Positions 1-8,820 of a stretch of 64,000 bases of DNA are shown one piece after another (position 1 is the first letter of the stretch; every line of letters starts with the position of its first letter). Both the position numbers and the translations under genes were made by a program. The stretch is from CAVTWJ01 sp964525605 (GTDB lineage Bacteria; Oederibacteriota; Muellerivitia; Muellerivitales; Muellerivitaceae): NCBI GenBank assembly GCA_964525605.1, contig CAZGKT010000013.1, positions 16,627 to 80,626 on the forward strand, given 5' to 3'. The notes below the pieces were generated by a model, which ran no database searches, had not been told where the DNA came from, and saw nothing but the letters and a program-made list of their open reading frames with translations.

Positions 1-102
1 GGAAGTCCGGTTGACATCGCCTCGGCTGTAATGTTTCTTGCGAAGCATCCATTTATAACCGGACAGGTTCTTGATGTAGATGGGGGAAGATTTAGCGGTT
101 AA
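1..102 (+). CDS. C-terminal fragment of a short-chain dehydrogenase/reductase
   Basis: The first 33 codons read in frame 1 and end in TAA at 100-102. The peptide runs through SPVDIASAVMFLAK, then TGQVLDVDGG. This is the hallmark C-terminal end of classical short-chain dehydrogenases, where the ITGQ.L.VDGG segment closes the Rossmann domain. The N-terminus, cofactor motif and catalytic YxxxK lie outside the window, so the substrate cannot be read. The gene converges on a folB-folK fusion and overlaps its 3' end by 11 bp. A FolM/PTR1-type dihydropteridine reductase is therefore a reasonable guess, but only from context. Confidence 0.8.
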   Translation, partial: GSPVDIASAVMFLAKHPFITGQVLDVDGGRFSG

Positions 103-1012
103 AAGTCATTGGGTAAAAGGGAGCGAGCGTACCTTCCGGAAGCCGCCGGATCTTTTGTTTCTTATCCGAAAATAAGGCCGCCATTTCCACCAAATTTAAT
201 TGGTTTAAGGGATGCACTATTTCAGGAATCAATTCCAGCAGTGGAAACAGCACAAAGGCTTTTTTTTCTATGTCAGGATGGGGAATCTTCTTTTTTCCCC
301 GAATGTCAATTTGATTTGCCATTAATAGTAAATCCACATCTAGGGTTCTGGGCCCATTCGGATTCGAGGATCGAGTTCGACCAGCTTTTTTTTCAATCGA
401 CCCTATTTGTCGGCGGATTCGTGTTTGATTTTCCCCAGGATCTTGAACGATTACGGCAAGGTTCCAAAATGCAGATTGACGGGAATAACCCACCGGGGTG
501 GTTTCATAAACATGGGAACACCCTCGAATTCCGAAATGAGTGTCCAATTCTTTCAGGGCCATCGTTAAATTTCGCTGGGGATCCATGTTTGAACCGAGTC
601 CCAAGGCCATCCAATTTTTGAAAGAAAAACTTTGGTTAATCCGGTGAATTTGAACCCCGACGTTTTGAGACCCTCGGATCGCACCGGGCTTTGAAACGGA
701 TAAAAAAATCTCGGACAAGGCGAACCGTTCCAATAACATTTCCGCTAGCCGTTCGGACATGGTTTCGACCAGCTGAAAACGACTTTTTTCAACGAAGGCG
801 ATAGTAGTTTTGGCGATTTTTTTATAATCAACCGTATCTTCAATCCGATCCTTTCGGGCGGCTTTGCGGTTGTCACAAGGGAATCTTAAGTCCAATAAAA
901 CATCCTGTTTTCGGGTTCTTTCCCAGTCAAAGATCCCAATGATGCAGGAGATTTTTAAACCATTAATCGTGATGTAATCTTTAGATTCCAATTTTTTTCT
1001 CCTGATTATCAA
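92..1012 (-). CDS. folBK: FolB-FolK fusion: dihydroneopterin aldolase / HPPK
   Basis: This is a bifunctional folate-pathway enzyme of 306 residues. Residues about 12-128 form a FolB domain (ITINGLKISCIIGIFDWER, then the DTVDYKKI segment and a SVSKPGAIRGSQNVGV end). This domain converts dihydroneopterin to 6-hydroxymethyl-dihydropterin. Residues about 133-295 form a FolK domain (ALGLGSNMDPQRNL, ETTPVGY, FWNLAV, GPRTLDVDLLL, IPHP). It pyrophosphorylates that product for FolP. The two activities are consecutive, and such fusions are known in other bacteria. It is one of very few minus-strand genes here, is divergent from the YfhO-type gene, and converges on a reductase fragment. folE and folP lie about 8 kb away on the other strand. 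The first Met is the only sensible start. Confidence 0.93.
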   Translation of the reverse strand: MIIRRKKLESKDYITINGLKISCIIGIFDWERTRKQDVLLDLRFPCDNRKAARKDRIEDTVDYKKIAKTTIAFVEKSRFQLVETMSERLAEMLLERFALSEIFLSVSKPGAIRGSQNVGVQIHRINQSFSFKNWMALGLGSNMDPQRNLTMALKELDTHFGIRGCSHVYETTPVGYSRQSAFWNLAVIVQDPGENQTRIRRQIGSIEKKAGRTRSSNPNGPRTLDVDLLLMANQIDIRGKKKIPHPDIEKKAFVLFPLLELIPEIVHPLNQLNLVEMAALFSDKKQKIRRLPEGTLAPFYPMTFNR

Positions 1013-1036
1013 CCGGATCGATCTCTGATCATCTTA

Positions 1037-1057
1037 TTTAGCTTGTTTGAAGCTAAA
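1037..1057. promoter_or_regulatory. Perfect 8-bp dyad in a divergent promoter region
   Basis: TTTAGCTT, a 5-nt spacer and AAGCTAAA form a perfect inverted repeat between the divergent folBK gene and the YfhO-type gene. Its position would suit a repressor or activator operator, but a small transcript hairpin is equally possible. No matching copy was seen elsewhere in the window. Confidence 0.3.
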
Positions 1058-1098
1058 AAGCTATTGACGCTTTTGTGTCTATTTGTTTCCATGCCCCT

Positions 1099-3417
1099 AT
1101 GGGCCGACCACAGTATTTGAGAAACCTTACCCCCGATATCCTTGGCCTGAGCGGGTTGTTGTTCCTGAATCTGGTCCTTTTTTCCGATGTCCTTTTTCAA
1201 CCCCTCCGGGTCCTTTCAAGAGAACAAGGAGATCTTTTTCTCCATTTTCTTGCCTGGCGGTCTTTTGGATTTTCCCAACTTCAATCCGGGCATCTGGTCT
1301 TATGGAATCCCTATTATCTATGCGGGAATCCTTTTTTTGGAAATTTCGAATCAGCCCTTTTATATCCGCCAAATGCCCTTCACTTCTTGTTCTCTCTTGT
1401 TTACGCCGTTAACTGGATCCTGTTTATTCATGTCTTTCTGGCGGGTGCGTTTACCTTTGCCTGGGCAAGGTACAGGGGATTTTCCGTAAAACCCGCTTTT
1501 ATGGCCGGAACCATCTTCATGTGGTGTGGTCCTTTTTACCTCCACCTTTCCGCCGGACACCTTCCGAATCTTTGCGCCATGGCCTGGATTCCTTTGATCT
1601 TTATGGGCTACGAGGGAATCATTGAAACCGGTAAGATCTCTTGGGCCTGTCTTTTGGTATTGGCTCTTTCTTTTCAAATCTTGGCAGGCCATCCGCAATA
1701 TGTGTTTTTTACCTTGGGGGGGGGAATCCTTTTTTTTGCCCTACGTATTTTTCAAACCGATCGAAGAGGCGTTAAAACAGCTTTGTTTTTTGGCTCGCTG
1801 TTGTTTGCCGGGGGATTAACTGCCATCCAACTATTTACCGGTTATGCCGCCGAAGGGGAAGGACTCCGCCATCTTTCAATCGACTTTAAAATGGCATCTT
1901 CATTCTCCCTGCCCCTTGAAAACATCTTCACGGTGGTCTTTCCATACGTTTTTGGAAAACTTGAACCGGGAACTTATTGGGGACGTTGGTATCCATGGGA
2001 AGTATCATTATTTGTCGGGGCGACCGCATTTATTATGGCGTTCATTGGATGGACTCGAAAACTCCCCTTCCGCCTCCGAGCTGATCTCGTGTGGATGCTC
2101 ATTGTTTTCCTGTTGGCTTTGGGGCCCGCGACTCCTCTCTACCCTTTCATTTACCGTTGGCTTCCCCATGCCAATGAATTGAGAGGGTGGTCGAAACTGG
2201 ATGTTTTTCTCGGGCTTGGAATGGCGATGGGGGCAGGGTTTGGGTTTGATTTTCTATCGAATGAAAAAAATTCACGGAGGGAATGGACGAGGCCCTTGGC
2301 GGTTGGAGGTCTTATTTCATTTTCTGGTAGTCTGACCGTTTTTCTGTGTGTTCGGAGTTTTCAAAAAATTTGGGATCATTGGTTTTTTCAAATTAGCTGG
2401 CTTAAAAAAACTATGGAAGGCTTGGATCCTACGGTTCGTGAAACTTTTGGCGCCGATTCGGGAATCTATTTAACCGTAAGCCTCTTGGCCGGGGCTCTTC
2501 TTTTAGGGCTTCTTGGTTTGTTTTTTCGCTTGAAAAATGAATGGAGAAATTGGGGAATCCTACTTTTGTGTGTTGGCGAGCTGTTTGTCTTCGCAAGGAT
2601 GAACCGGCCTACCTTTGCTTTTTCCGACTGGGAAAGAAAAGTGGCCGCCGTGAAGGAATTTTGTTCAAGCCATCCTGGCGATGACCGGATATATGGGACT
2701 TCCTCCGATTCACTGCTTGCGGGAGGTAAAGACCTGTGGGAATACGAACCCCTGGTTCTTCAGCGCTATGGCCAGTTCGTCGCTTCCAGCCAAGGCCTGG
2801 CCGACAATCAGCTTTTTTCCGTCATGCCCGTTTTTTCGAGGTTTTCCCCTCTTTTTGGATTGGTTCGCTTGAGATACCTTTTGGACGAGAATCCGAACGG
2901 GCTTCGATATCAAGAATTGCCATTTCCCCGCATGCCCAGATTCAAATTATTAAATCATTGGGAAGTTTTACCTGGCCCTGAATCGGTTCGCGGCGCACTT
3001 TTTGCGCCCCGGTTTGATTTTTTTAATAACGTTCTTTTAGAACAAGACCCCTTATTGTCCGGAATGCCTAACGAAAAATCCGGCAAACTGATTTGGAACG
3101 AGATAGATTCAGACCGAATCGAATGCAGGGTCGATAATCCCAGCCCGTCCATCCTCTTAATTACGGACAACTACAGCGAGGGTTGGCACGCCCGTCCCCT
3201 GGACGGCGATGGACAAAAATCATATAAAGTTCTTCCGGGTGACTATTTTCTACAAGCCGTCCCCTTAGGCGCTGGAAGTCATCATTTTCTGTTGGAATAT
3301 AAACCCGAGGCCTTTTCTCTGGGTTTAAGGATTACGGAAATATCGATTTTCCTTTATCTTGTTATTCTCGGTTGGGTTTGGCGCAGGAAACTCATTTTTT
3401 GGAAAAGGGTTTCATGA
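1099..3417 (+). CDS. YfhO-family multi-pass membrane protein
   Basis: A large integral membrane protein of about 772 residues. Many hydrophobic helices fill the first two thirds (for example LSGLLFLNLVLFSDVLF, VNWILFIHVFLAGAFTFAW, LIFMGYEG). A soluble region of about 250 residues follows, then a final helix near the C-terminus (ISIFLYLVILGWVW). The N-terminal pattern, with GDLFLHFLAW, LWNPYYLCGNPFFGNFESALLYPPN and GHPQYVFF, matches bacterial YfhO-type proteins. These are GT-C-like and are implicated in glycosylating cell-surface polymers in Bacillus. The substrate is unknown here. An in-frame GTG at 1075 is also possible. I prefer the ATG at 1099 because the first helix follows soon after, but neither start has a clear ribosome site. 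The stop overlaps metF by 4 bp. Confidence 0.75.
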   Translation: MGRPQYLRNLTPDILGLSGLLFLNLVLFSDVLFQPLRVLSREQGDLFLHFLAWRSFGFSQLQSGHLVLWNPYYLCGNPFFGNFESALLYPPNALHFLFSLVYAVNWILFIHVFLAGAFTFAWARYRGFSVKPAFMAGTIFMWCGPFYLHLSAGHLPNLCAMAWIPLIFMGYEGIIETGKISWACLLVLALSFQILAGHPQYVFFTLGGGILFFALRIFQTDRRGVKTALFFGSLLFAGGLTAIQLFTGYAAEGEGLRHLSIDFKMASSFSLPLENIFTVVFPYVFGKLEPGTYWGRWYPWEVSLFVGATAFIMAFIGWTRKLPFRLRADLVWMLIVFLLALGPATPLYPFIYRWLPHANELRGWSKLDVFLGLGMAMGAGFGFDFLSNEKNSRREWTRPLAVGGLISFSGSLTVFLCVRSFQKIWDHWFFQISWLKKTMEGLDPTVRETFGADSGIYLTVSLLAGALLLGLLGLFFRLKNEWRNWGILLLCVGELFVFARMNRPTFAFSDWERKVAAVKEFCSSHPGDDRIYGTSSDSLLAGGKDLWEYEPLVLQRYGQFVASSQGLADNQLFSVMPVFSRFSPLFGLVRLRYLLDENPNGLRYQELPFPRMPRFKLLNHWEVLPGPESVRGALFAPRFDFFNNVLLEQDPLLSGMPNEKSGKLIWNEIDSDRIECRVDNPSPSILLITDNYSEGWHARPLDGDGQKSYKVLPGDYFLQAVPLGAGSHHFLLEYKPEAFSLGLRITEISIFLYLVILGWVWRRKLIFWKRVS

Positions 3418-4295
3418 AAATCATTGAATTGTTTTTACGCGATAAGCCGGTTCTTTCCTTCGAACTTTTTCCGCCCAAACGGGATGGAAACCTGGAGGAA
3501 CTATTTAAAACTGTATTAGAACTCAAAGAATTGGCGCCGGATTATATGTCCATCACCTATGGTGCGGGAGGTTCCAGCCGGGACTTGACCTATGACATTG
3601 CGGTGCGGCTGAAAAATATGGACATTCTTCCCTTGATGCATTTCACCTGTGTTGGTCATTCAAAAGAGGAAATTTGTCAGATATTGGGCCGGGTGAGGGA
3701 CGCGGGGCTCGAAAATATCCTAGCCCTTCGAGGAGACCCCCCCAAGGGCCAACTGGATTTTAAGTCGGCTCCCGATGGGTTTCGATACGCTGAGGAATTA
3801 ATCCGGTTCATTCGGGGGGAAGGATATGGCTTCTGTCTGGGGGTAGCGGGCTACCCGGAGGGGCATCCGGAAGCCGGGGGCCTTTTACCGGACATGGAAA
3901 ACATGAAACGAAAAATCCAGGCTGGGGGGCAATTTATCGTTACCCAGCTTTTTTTTGAAAATGAGGACTATTTCCGATATGTCGATCAGCTTCGCGGCAT
4001 GGGGGTGAATGCACCGGTACAGCCCGGTTTGTGGCTTTTAACCGATTATTCCCAGGTTGAAAAAATAGGAAGTTTTGGCACGAAAATCCCACTTGAGTTT
4101 TCCGAGGGCTTGAAACCTCACCGCGAGGATAAGGAATATGTTCGTCGAAAGGGGATTGATTACGCGGTCCGACAATGCGTAGAACTGCTTGAAAAGGGCG
4201 CTCCCGGTATCCACTTCTACGTCATGAATAAAAGCAACGCTGTTCGAGAAGTCATTTCCCGCCTCAAAACCATGGGGTGGTTTCAAGGCAAGTAG
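3414..4295 (+). CDS. metF: 5,10-methylenetetrahydrofolate reductase
   Basis: A flavin-dependent TIM-barrel enzyme that reduces methylene-THF to methyl-THF for methionine synthesis, 293 residues, the usual bacterial MetF size. The N-terminal SFELFPPKRDGN motif carries the conserved Glu. YGAGGSSRD, HFTCVGHS, LALRGDPPKGQ and GGQFIVTQLFFENEDYFRY follow in family order. The start at 3414 sits in an ATGA overlap with the preceding stop and has GGAAAAGGG just upstream. The frame is open 14 codons further 5', but that part lies inside the preceding gene. Coupling with the YfhO-type gene is probably only organisational. Confidence 0.95.
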   Translation: MKIIELFLRDKPVLSFELFPPKRDGNLEELFKTVLELKELAPDYMSITYGAGGSSRDLTYDIAVRLKNMDILPLMHFTCVGHSKEEICQILGRVRDAGLENILALRGDPPKGQLDFKSAPDGFRYAEELIRFIRGEGYGFCLGVAGYPEGHPEAGGLLPDMENMKRKIQAGGQFIVTQLFFENEDYFRYVDQLRGMGVNAPVQPGLWLLTDYSQVEKIGSFGTKIPLEFSEGLKPHREDKEYVRRKGIDYAVRQCVELLEKGAPGIHFYVMNKSNAVREVISRLKTMGWFQGK

Positions 4296-4330
4296 TCCCA
4301 AGCCCTTTTCACCAACTGAAAGACGCTTTT

Positions 4331-4339
4331 TGTTATACT
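4331..4339 (+). promoter_or_regulatory. Candidate extended -10 promoter for the cNMP-binding gene
   Basis: TGTTATACT at 4331-4339 fits an extended -10 element (TGn followed by TATACT). It lies 38 nt upstream of the ATG at 4377, with GAGGGAG as ribosome site in between. No good -35 box is visible at the usual distance, which extended -10 promoters tolerate. The 80-nt spacer after metF contains nothing else recognisable. Confidence 0.35.
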
Positions 4340-4376
4340 GAGACCCATCTGGAATATCCCTTGAGGGAGTAGATTT

Positions 4377-4811
4377 ATGACTGACACGGCCTCGGTTTTC
4401 AGCCGCCTCCGCAACGTTCTTCAAAATACATATTTTTTTCAATCATTGAAAATGAACGAGTTGGACGAATTGATCGGGCACTTACGCATGATTCGGGTCC
4501 AGAAGGGTTATGAAATTATCAAACAAGGGGATCCAGGCGACGCTTTTTATTTGATTGCCTCGGGCAAAGTTTCAGTCTGGCTTAAGAAGAGTTTTAAACG
4601 GGATAAGGTCGCAGAGCTTTTAAGCGATGATTTTTTTGGGGAAATGGCCCTGATTTCCAATGAGCCTCGGAGCGCCACCATTATCGCGGAAGAAGTGACG
4701 GAGCTTTTTATCCTTCAAAAGTACGATTTCGACAAGATCCTGATGAAAAATCCTGCCATTGCCCAGGAACTTAAACGGGCGTATCAAGAACGTAAGGCCA
4801 AGAACCGCTGA
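4377..4811 (+). CDS. Stand-alone cyclic-nucleotide-binding domain protein
   Basis: A 144-residue protein made of one cNMP-binding domain (about residues 18-135) and no fused output domain. The phosphate-binding cassette reads FGEMALISNEPRSATI and keeps the Glu and Arg that contact cyclic nucleotide in CRP and PKA regulatory subunits. GDAFYLIASGKVSVW and the C-terminal helix match the fold. With no HTH, kinase or channel attached, it probably acts by binding a partner protein that cannot be named. It has its own ribosome site (GAGGGAG) and a candidate extended -10 promoter. tRNA-Met and tilS follow. Confidence 0.85.
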   Translation: MTDTASVFSRLRNVLQNTYFFQSLKMNELDELIGHLRMIRVQKGYEIIKQGDPGDAFYLIASGKVSVWLKKSFKRDKVAELLSDDFFGEMALISNEPRSATIIAEEVTELFILQKYDFDKILMKNPAIAQELKRAYQERKAKNR

Positions 4812-4900
4812 TTCTAACCTAGACAATTGACAAGCCAAGGGAAGATTGGCATATTCACTTTCCTTTCCCGGGGGCGACGCCGGGAACGCGCCGACCGGAT

Positions 4901-4977
4901 GGCGGGGTAGCTCAGCTGGCTAGAGCAACGGTTTCATAATCCGTAGGTCGAGAGTTCGAGTCTCTCCCCCGCTACCA
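4901..4977 (+). tRNA. tRNA-Met (CAU), elongator type
   Basis: A complete 77-nt tRNA with encoded CCA. The acceptor stem is GGCGGGG/CCCCGCT with a G1-U72 wobble, the D arm is GCTC...GAGC, the anticodon loop is TTCATAA, and the T arm is GAGAG-TTCGAGT-CTCTC. A CAU anticodon could mean elongator Met, initiator Met or lysidine-modified Ile2. The G-U closing pair and the overall sequence resemble the Bacillus subtilis elongator tRNA-Met. Initiators usually lack a paired 1-72 position and carry three G-C pairs above the anticodon loop. The tilS gene 23 nt downstream is suggestive but does not make this an Ile2 tRNA. Confidence 0.93.
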
Positions 4978-5000
4978 TTTTCCTGATTGTCCCTGATCCC

Positions 5001-6020
5001 ATGAAATTAAAATTTTTCCCTATCGCGCCTTTTCCATCCTCCGCCCGTCTGGTAGTAGGTGTTTCCGGCGGTTCGGATTCGGTGGCTTTGTTTTCTTTTC
5101 TAAAGGAAAGTCTGCCTCATTTCGAGCGAAGATTGGTGATCGCTCACGTCAACTATGGCCTTCGAGGTAAAGATTCACGAAAAGACGAGGATTTCGTACG
5201 GAACCTCTCCCGGGAATGGGGTGTTCGTTGCCGGGTCTTGCGGGTGAAGAACAAAAACATCACCGGACGATCGATTCAAGATTGGGCCAGGGAAATTCGC
5301 TATGGCTATTTCGGTTCATTGGTCAAACGGGAAAAATCCTGGGGAGTGGCCATCGCCCATCATTTGGAGGATCAGGCCGAAACGGTTTTAGACCGTTTGC
5401 TGAGAGGGGCGGGTCCGCGGGGTCTTTCGGGTTTGCGTTCGATTCAGGAACTTTCCATCGGTCCACTTTACCGTTCGCCGTTAAAAATTTGGCGGCCCTT
5501 GTTATCTTTTTCCAAGATTGAATTGCAGGAATACCTTCTTGTTAGAAAGATCACCTGGCGAGAAGACGCTTCCAATGAAAAAACGCTCTACCGCCGTAAT
5601 CAAATCCGTCATCAAATCATCCCTTTTCTGTCGAAGTGGAACAAGGGGCTCGTCGGGAAGCTGGCGCAGACGGGGGAAATCTTATCTTCCGAAGATGCTT
5701 GGCTCGACCGTTGGATTGGGGAAATGATTCTTAAGCTGGAGGAAAAAAGAACCACCCGAAGGTATGCTCTTTCGCAGAAAAAATTCCAGGCACTTGATAT
5801 CGCGATCCAAAGAAGGATCATCCGTCGAGGGGCGGAAATCCTGGAGCCCCGGGCCCGGGGTCTTTCCTTCGAAAGGTTGGAAGAAGCCTTGGAAGTCTGG
5901 TCCCTGAAACGGCAGGGCCCCCGCGACATGGGATTCGGACTTAGTGTGGGCATTACGGACGGAGAACTATTTATCCGCAAATCCGGGCCCATTTCCCATT
6001 TACCAAGCCGCTTCTTTTGA
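5001..6020 (+). CDS. tilS: tRNA(Ile)-lysidine synthetase
   Basis: This ATP-PPi-loop enzyme converts C34 of tRNA-Ile2 (CAU) to lysidine so that it reads AUA as isoleucine. The PP-loop SGGSDS is at residues 22-27. It is followed by HVNYGLRGKDSRKDEDFV, AHHLEDQAETVLDRLLRGAG and RPLL...YRRNQIRHQIIPFL, all typical of TilS. At 339 residues it has the N-terminal catalytic domain and a central helical part but looks short of the full C-terminal RNA-binding domain of E. coli-type TilS, similar to the compact versions. ATG at 5001, just downstream of tRNA-Met, with no strong ribosome site. Confidence 0.93.
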   Translation: MKLKFFPIAPFPSSARLVVGVSGGSDSVALFSFLKESLPHFERRLVIAHVNYGLRGKDSRKDEDFVRNLSREWGVRCRVLRVKNKNITGRSIQDWAREIRYGYFGSLVKREKSWGVAIAHHLEDQAETVLDRLLRGAGPRGLSGLRSIQELSIGPLYRSPLKIWRPLLSFSKIELQEYLLVRKITWREDASNEKTLYRRNQIRHQIIPFLSKWNKGLVGKLAQTGEILSSEDAWLDRWIGEMILKLEEKRTTRRYALSQKKFQALDIAIQRRIIRRGAEILEPRARGLSFERLEEALEVWSLKRQGPRDMGFGLSVGITDGELFIRKSGPISHLPSRFF

Positions 6021-6157
6021 TTGGATTAAGAGGGTTTTCCCCTTCTTGCAAAGGGAAAAGGGCCTCGGATATGATACGGCCCTTGCTTCTCCCGCCTGAC
6101 ATTCCTAGGGTTACCGAGACGCGGGATCTCACCCCCTTTGATGAATAGGAGTCTTCC

Positions 6158-8095
6158 TTGAGCCAGCACTATAAAATGATCGCCCTTTACCTGATCATCT
6201 TCGTGGTCATCATGTATTTTTTCCAGCAATCCCAAAGCCCCCAAAAGAAAAACGAACCCTGGGATTACTCCAAATTCGTCTCTGAGGTCCAGGCCGGAAA
6301 CATCCAAAAGGCGGATATCCACCCGGAAGACCGGCTCATTGCTGGGACGACCAAAACCGGAGAAAAATTCAACGTCATCCAGCCGGATGACCATGATCCC
6401 GATCTGACCCAGTTGCTTCTAAAGCAAAATGTCCAGGTGACCGCCGAGGCTCCCCAAAAACCCGGAATTTGGAATACTCTTTTTATGTCGTTTGGCCCCA
6501 TTTTTCTATTGCTTGGATTTTTCTATTTCACCATGCGTCAGGCCCAGGGCGGCGGGGGCGGGGCGCTCGCGTTCGGAAAAAGCCGAGCCAGGCTCATGAC
6601 CAGCGGTTCACAAAAAATTACCTTTGCGGATGTGGCGGGGGTGGATGAAGCCAAGACGGAACTCATGGAAGTCGTGGATTTTCTCAAGGATCCCAAAAAA
6701 TACCAGAATCTTGGCGGAAAGATTCCCAAAGGCGTGATTCTTTTAGGCCCTCCGGGAACCGGCAAGACCCTTTTGGCCAAGGCGGTCGCGGGCGAGGCCG
6801 GGGTTCCCTTCTTTTCTATTTCTGGCTCGGATTTCGTGGAAATGTTCGTGGGGGTGGGTGCGGCCCGCGTTCGGGATCTTTTTGAACAGGGGAAGAAGAA
6901 CGCTCCCTGCATCATCTTCATCGATGAAATTGACGCGGTGGGACGGCAGAGGGGAGCGGGGTTGGGTGGAGGCCATGATGAGCGGGAACAAACTCTCAAC
7001 GCCATGCTGGTCGAGATGGACGGGTTCAACACGAACAATGGGGTGATTTTAATCGCGGCCACCAACCGTATGGATGTTCTCGATCCGGCCTTGATGCGGC
7101 CCGGCCGTTTTGATCGCCAAGTGGTAGTGGATCGTCCCGATCTAGCCGGACGGGAAGCGATTCTCAAGGTGCACTCAAAAGCCGTGAAGCTGGCCGAAGG
7201 GGTGGATTTATCCGTCATCGCCCGTCGCACACCCGGCTTTTCGGGGGCGGATCTGGCGAATTTGATCAATGAAGCGGCTCTCTTGGCCGCCCGCCGAAAC
7301 AAAAAAGCCGTGGAGCTTTCCGAGCTGGAAGAGGCCATCGACCGTGTGATGGCCGGACCTGAGCGCAGGACCCGCGTTATCACCGACGAGGAGAAAAAGA
7401 TTGTCGCCTATCATGAATCGGGTCACACCATCGTGGGCAAGATGGTTGATAAATCCCATTCCGTTCACAAGGTTTCTATTATCCCCCGCGGTCATGCCGC
7501 GTTAGGGGCCACCTGGTATCTTCCCAAAGAGGAAAAGTTCCTGGCTTCCAAGACGGAGCTTTTAAATAGCATCACCGCCTTACTGGGGGGGAGAACCGCC
7601 GAAGAATTGATTTTCGGGGATGTGACAACGGGAGCGGGAAATGATCTAAGCCGGGCCACCGCGATTGCCCACGCCATGATTTGCGAGTATGGCATGAGCA
7701 CCAAACTGGGATCGGTCACGCTGGGCCGAAAAGATGACATGGTCTTCATCGGCCGGGACCTGATGAAAGAAAAAAATTATTCCGAACGGACGGCCCAATC
7801 GATCGACGATGAGGTCAAGAGCATCGTGGAATCCTGCCACCGGGAAGCCATGGTTATCCTGAAGAAAAACCGTAAATTCCTGAAAACGATGGCCGAGGCC
7901 CTGTTGGAAAGGGAAGTCCTCGACGCTAAAGAGGTTGACCTGATTCTGGCGGGTAAAAAAATGGCGCCGCTTGCCCCCAAGGCCCCTCCGCCTTCTCCCG
8001 AACCTCCGGCCGGTCCCAGCCCCGCCCCTGCGGGCCCCACCCTGACGCCCCAGCCCATCCCCTCCCAGGCCATGGAAGGCCGCCGCCTTGGATAA
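6158..8095 (+). CDS. ftsH: ATP-dependent zinc metalloprotease FtsH
   Basis: A membrane-anchored AAA+ protease of 645 residues that degrades misfolded membrane proteins and regulators. There is a TM helix at residues about 7-22, an FtsH-ext domain, and a second TM near 110-127. The AAA module has Walker A GPPGTGKT (about 197-204), Walker B IIFIDEIDAV, a second region of homology (TNRMDVLDPALMRPGRFDR) and the zinc site HESGH (about 418). The C-terminus is an unusual Pro/Ala-rich tail (APKAPPPSPEPPAGPSPAPA) that is probably unstructured. The start is TTG at 6158, chosen for AGGAG 6 nt upstream. An ATG six codons in is the alternative. It overlaps folE by 8 bp. Confidence 0.96.
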   Translation: MSQHYKMIALYLIIFVVIMYFFQQSQSPQKKNEPWDYSKFVSEVQAGNIQKADIHPEDRLIAGTTKTGEKFNVIQPDDHDPDLTQLLLKQNVQVTAEAPQKPGIWNTLFMSFGPIFLLLGFFYFTMRQAQGGGGGALAFGKSRARLMTSGSQKITFADVAGVDEAKTELMEVVDFLKDPKKYQNLGGKIPKGVILLGPPGTGKTLLAKAVAGEAGVPFFSISGSDFVEMFVGVGAARVRDLFEQGKKNAPCIIFIDEIDAVGRQRGAGLGGGHDEREQTLNAMLVEMDGFNTNNGVILIAATNRMDVLDPALMRPGRFDRQVVVDRPDLAGREAILKVHSKAVKLAEGVDLSVIARRTPGFSGADLANLINEAALLAARRNKKAVELSELEEAIDRVMAGPERRTRVITDEEKKIVAYHESGHTIVGKMVDKSHSVHKVSIIPRGHAALGATWYLPKEEKFLASKTELLNSITALLGGRTAEELIFGDVTTGAGNDLSRATAIAHAMICEYGMSTKLGSVTLGRKDDMVFIGRDLMKEKNYSERTAQSIDDEVKSIVESCHREAMVILKKNRKFLKTMAEALLEREVLDAKEVDLILAGKKMAPLAPKAPPPSPEPPAGPSPAPAGPTLTPQPIPSQAMEGRRLG

Positions 8096-8645
8096 ACCCC
8101 GCATCGAGAAGGCTGTCCGGGAAATTCTCCTGGCTTTGGGCGATAACCCCGACCGGGAAGGTTTGAGGGACACTCCGAAGAGGGTGGCCAAGATGTACGA
8201 GGAAGTTTTCTCCGGGTTGGAAACGGACCCCAAGGACCTCGTGACCATTTTTGAGACTGAAGGCCACGAGGAGATGGTCATCCTCCGCGACATTCCTTTT
8301 TACTCCATGTGTGAGCACCATTTGCTTCCTTTTTACGGCAAGGCCCACGTGGCTTATGCCCCCCGCAAGGATAGGTTGGTCGGGCTGTCCAAATTGGCCC
8401 GAATCGTGGAAACCATCTCACGCCGCCCTCAACTCCAAGAACGGATTACCACCCAGGTCGCCGATACCATCATGAAGGCTTTGAAACCTTACGGGGCCCT
8501 CGTCATCGTGGATGCGGAGCATCTTTGCATGACCATGCGGGGGGTCAAGAAACCCGGATCTCGAATGACGACCTCGGCGGTTCGGGGGATTTTCGAGAAA
8601 AGCGTGGCCACCCGGATGGAAGCCCTTCAGTTGATCGGGAAATAA
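8088..8645 (+). CDS. folE: GTP cyclohydrolase I
   Basis: Converts GTP to dihydroneopterin triphosphate, the first step of folate synthesis. It has 185 residues, normal for FolE1. The zinc ligands are visible as Cys and His in SMCEHHLLPF and Cys in DAEHLCMTMRGVKKPGS. TPKRVAKMYEEVFSGL and GLSKLARIVETISRRPQLQERIT match the family. It starts at TTG 8088 inside the 3' end of ftsH, so it is probably translationally coupled. It supplies the substrate branch that FolBK (0.1-1 kb) and FolP (next gene) continue. Confidence 0.95.
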   Translation: MDKPRIEKAVREILLALGDNPDREGLRDTPKRVAKMYEEVFSGLETDPKDLVTIFETEGHEEMVILRDIPFYSMCEHHLLPFYGKAHVAYAPRKDRLVGLSKLARIVETISRRPQLQERITTQVADTIMKALKPYGALVIVDAEHLCMTMRGVKKPGSRMTTSAVRGIFEKSVATRMEALQLIGK

Positions 8646-8757
8646 AAAACGGATGGGCCCGGAAACAGGGTTTTCCTTCCGCGTGGTCCAGCCCGCCCCC
8701 CCCCTTGGCGTGAAATCGGTTCCCCTTGATTTCGAGATCCAATGCGGTTTGGAAACC

Positions 8758-8820
8758 TCAAAATCATCTTTGGCTCGCGGCTTTTCCAAAATCATAACTT
8801 CGCTTGGGTTTCAAAATCAT
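8758..8820 (+). repeat. Three direct copies of CAAAATCAT upstream of folP
   Basis: CAAAATCAT occurs at about 8759, 8787 and 8812, twice preceded by T and followed by CTTT. The spacing is 28 and 25 nt, close to helical periodicity. The copies lie in the 268-nt stretch between the folE stop and the preferred folP start. That stretch is open in the folP frame but looks non-coding. They could be protein-binding sites or decayed duplications. A GCCCG...CGGGC hairpin follows near 8833-8851. Confidence 0.4.

Noticed and set aside
1064..1092. TTGACG upstream of the YfhO-type gene as a -35 box
   Set aside because: No acceptable -10 sequence at 16-18 nt.
4901..4977. CAU tRNA considered as tRNA-Ile2 because tilS is adjacent
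   Set aside because: The G1-U72 pair and overall sequence resemble elongator tRNA-Met; gene proximity is not evidence of substrate.
6538..7383. Long minus-strand frame opposite ftsH
   Set aside because: Ser/Arg-rich low-complexity translation typical of the antisense of a GC-rich gene; ftsH is unambiguous on the other strand.
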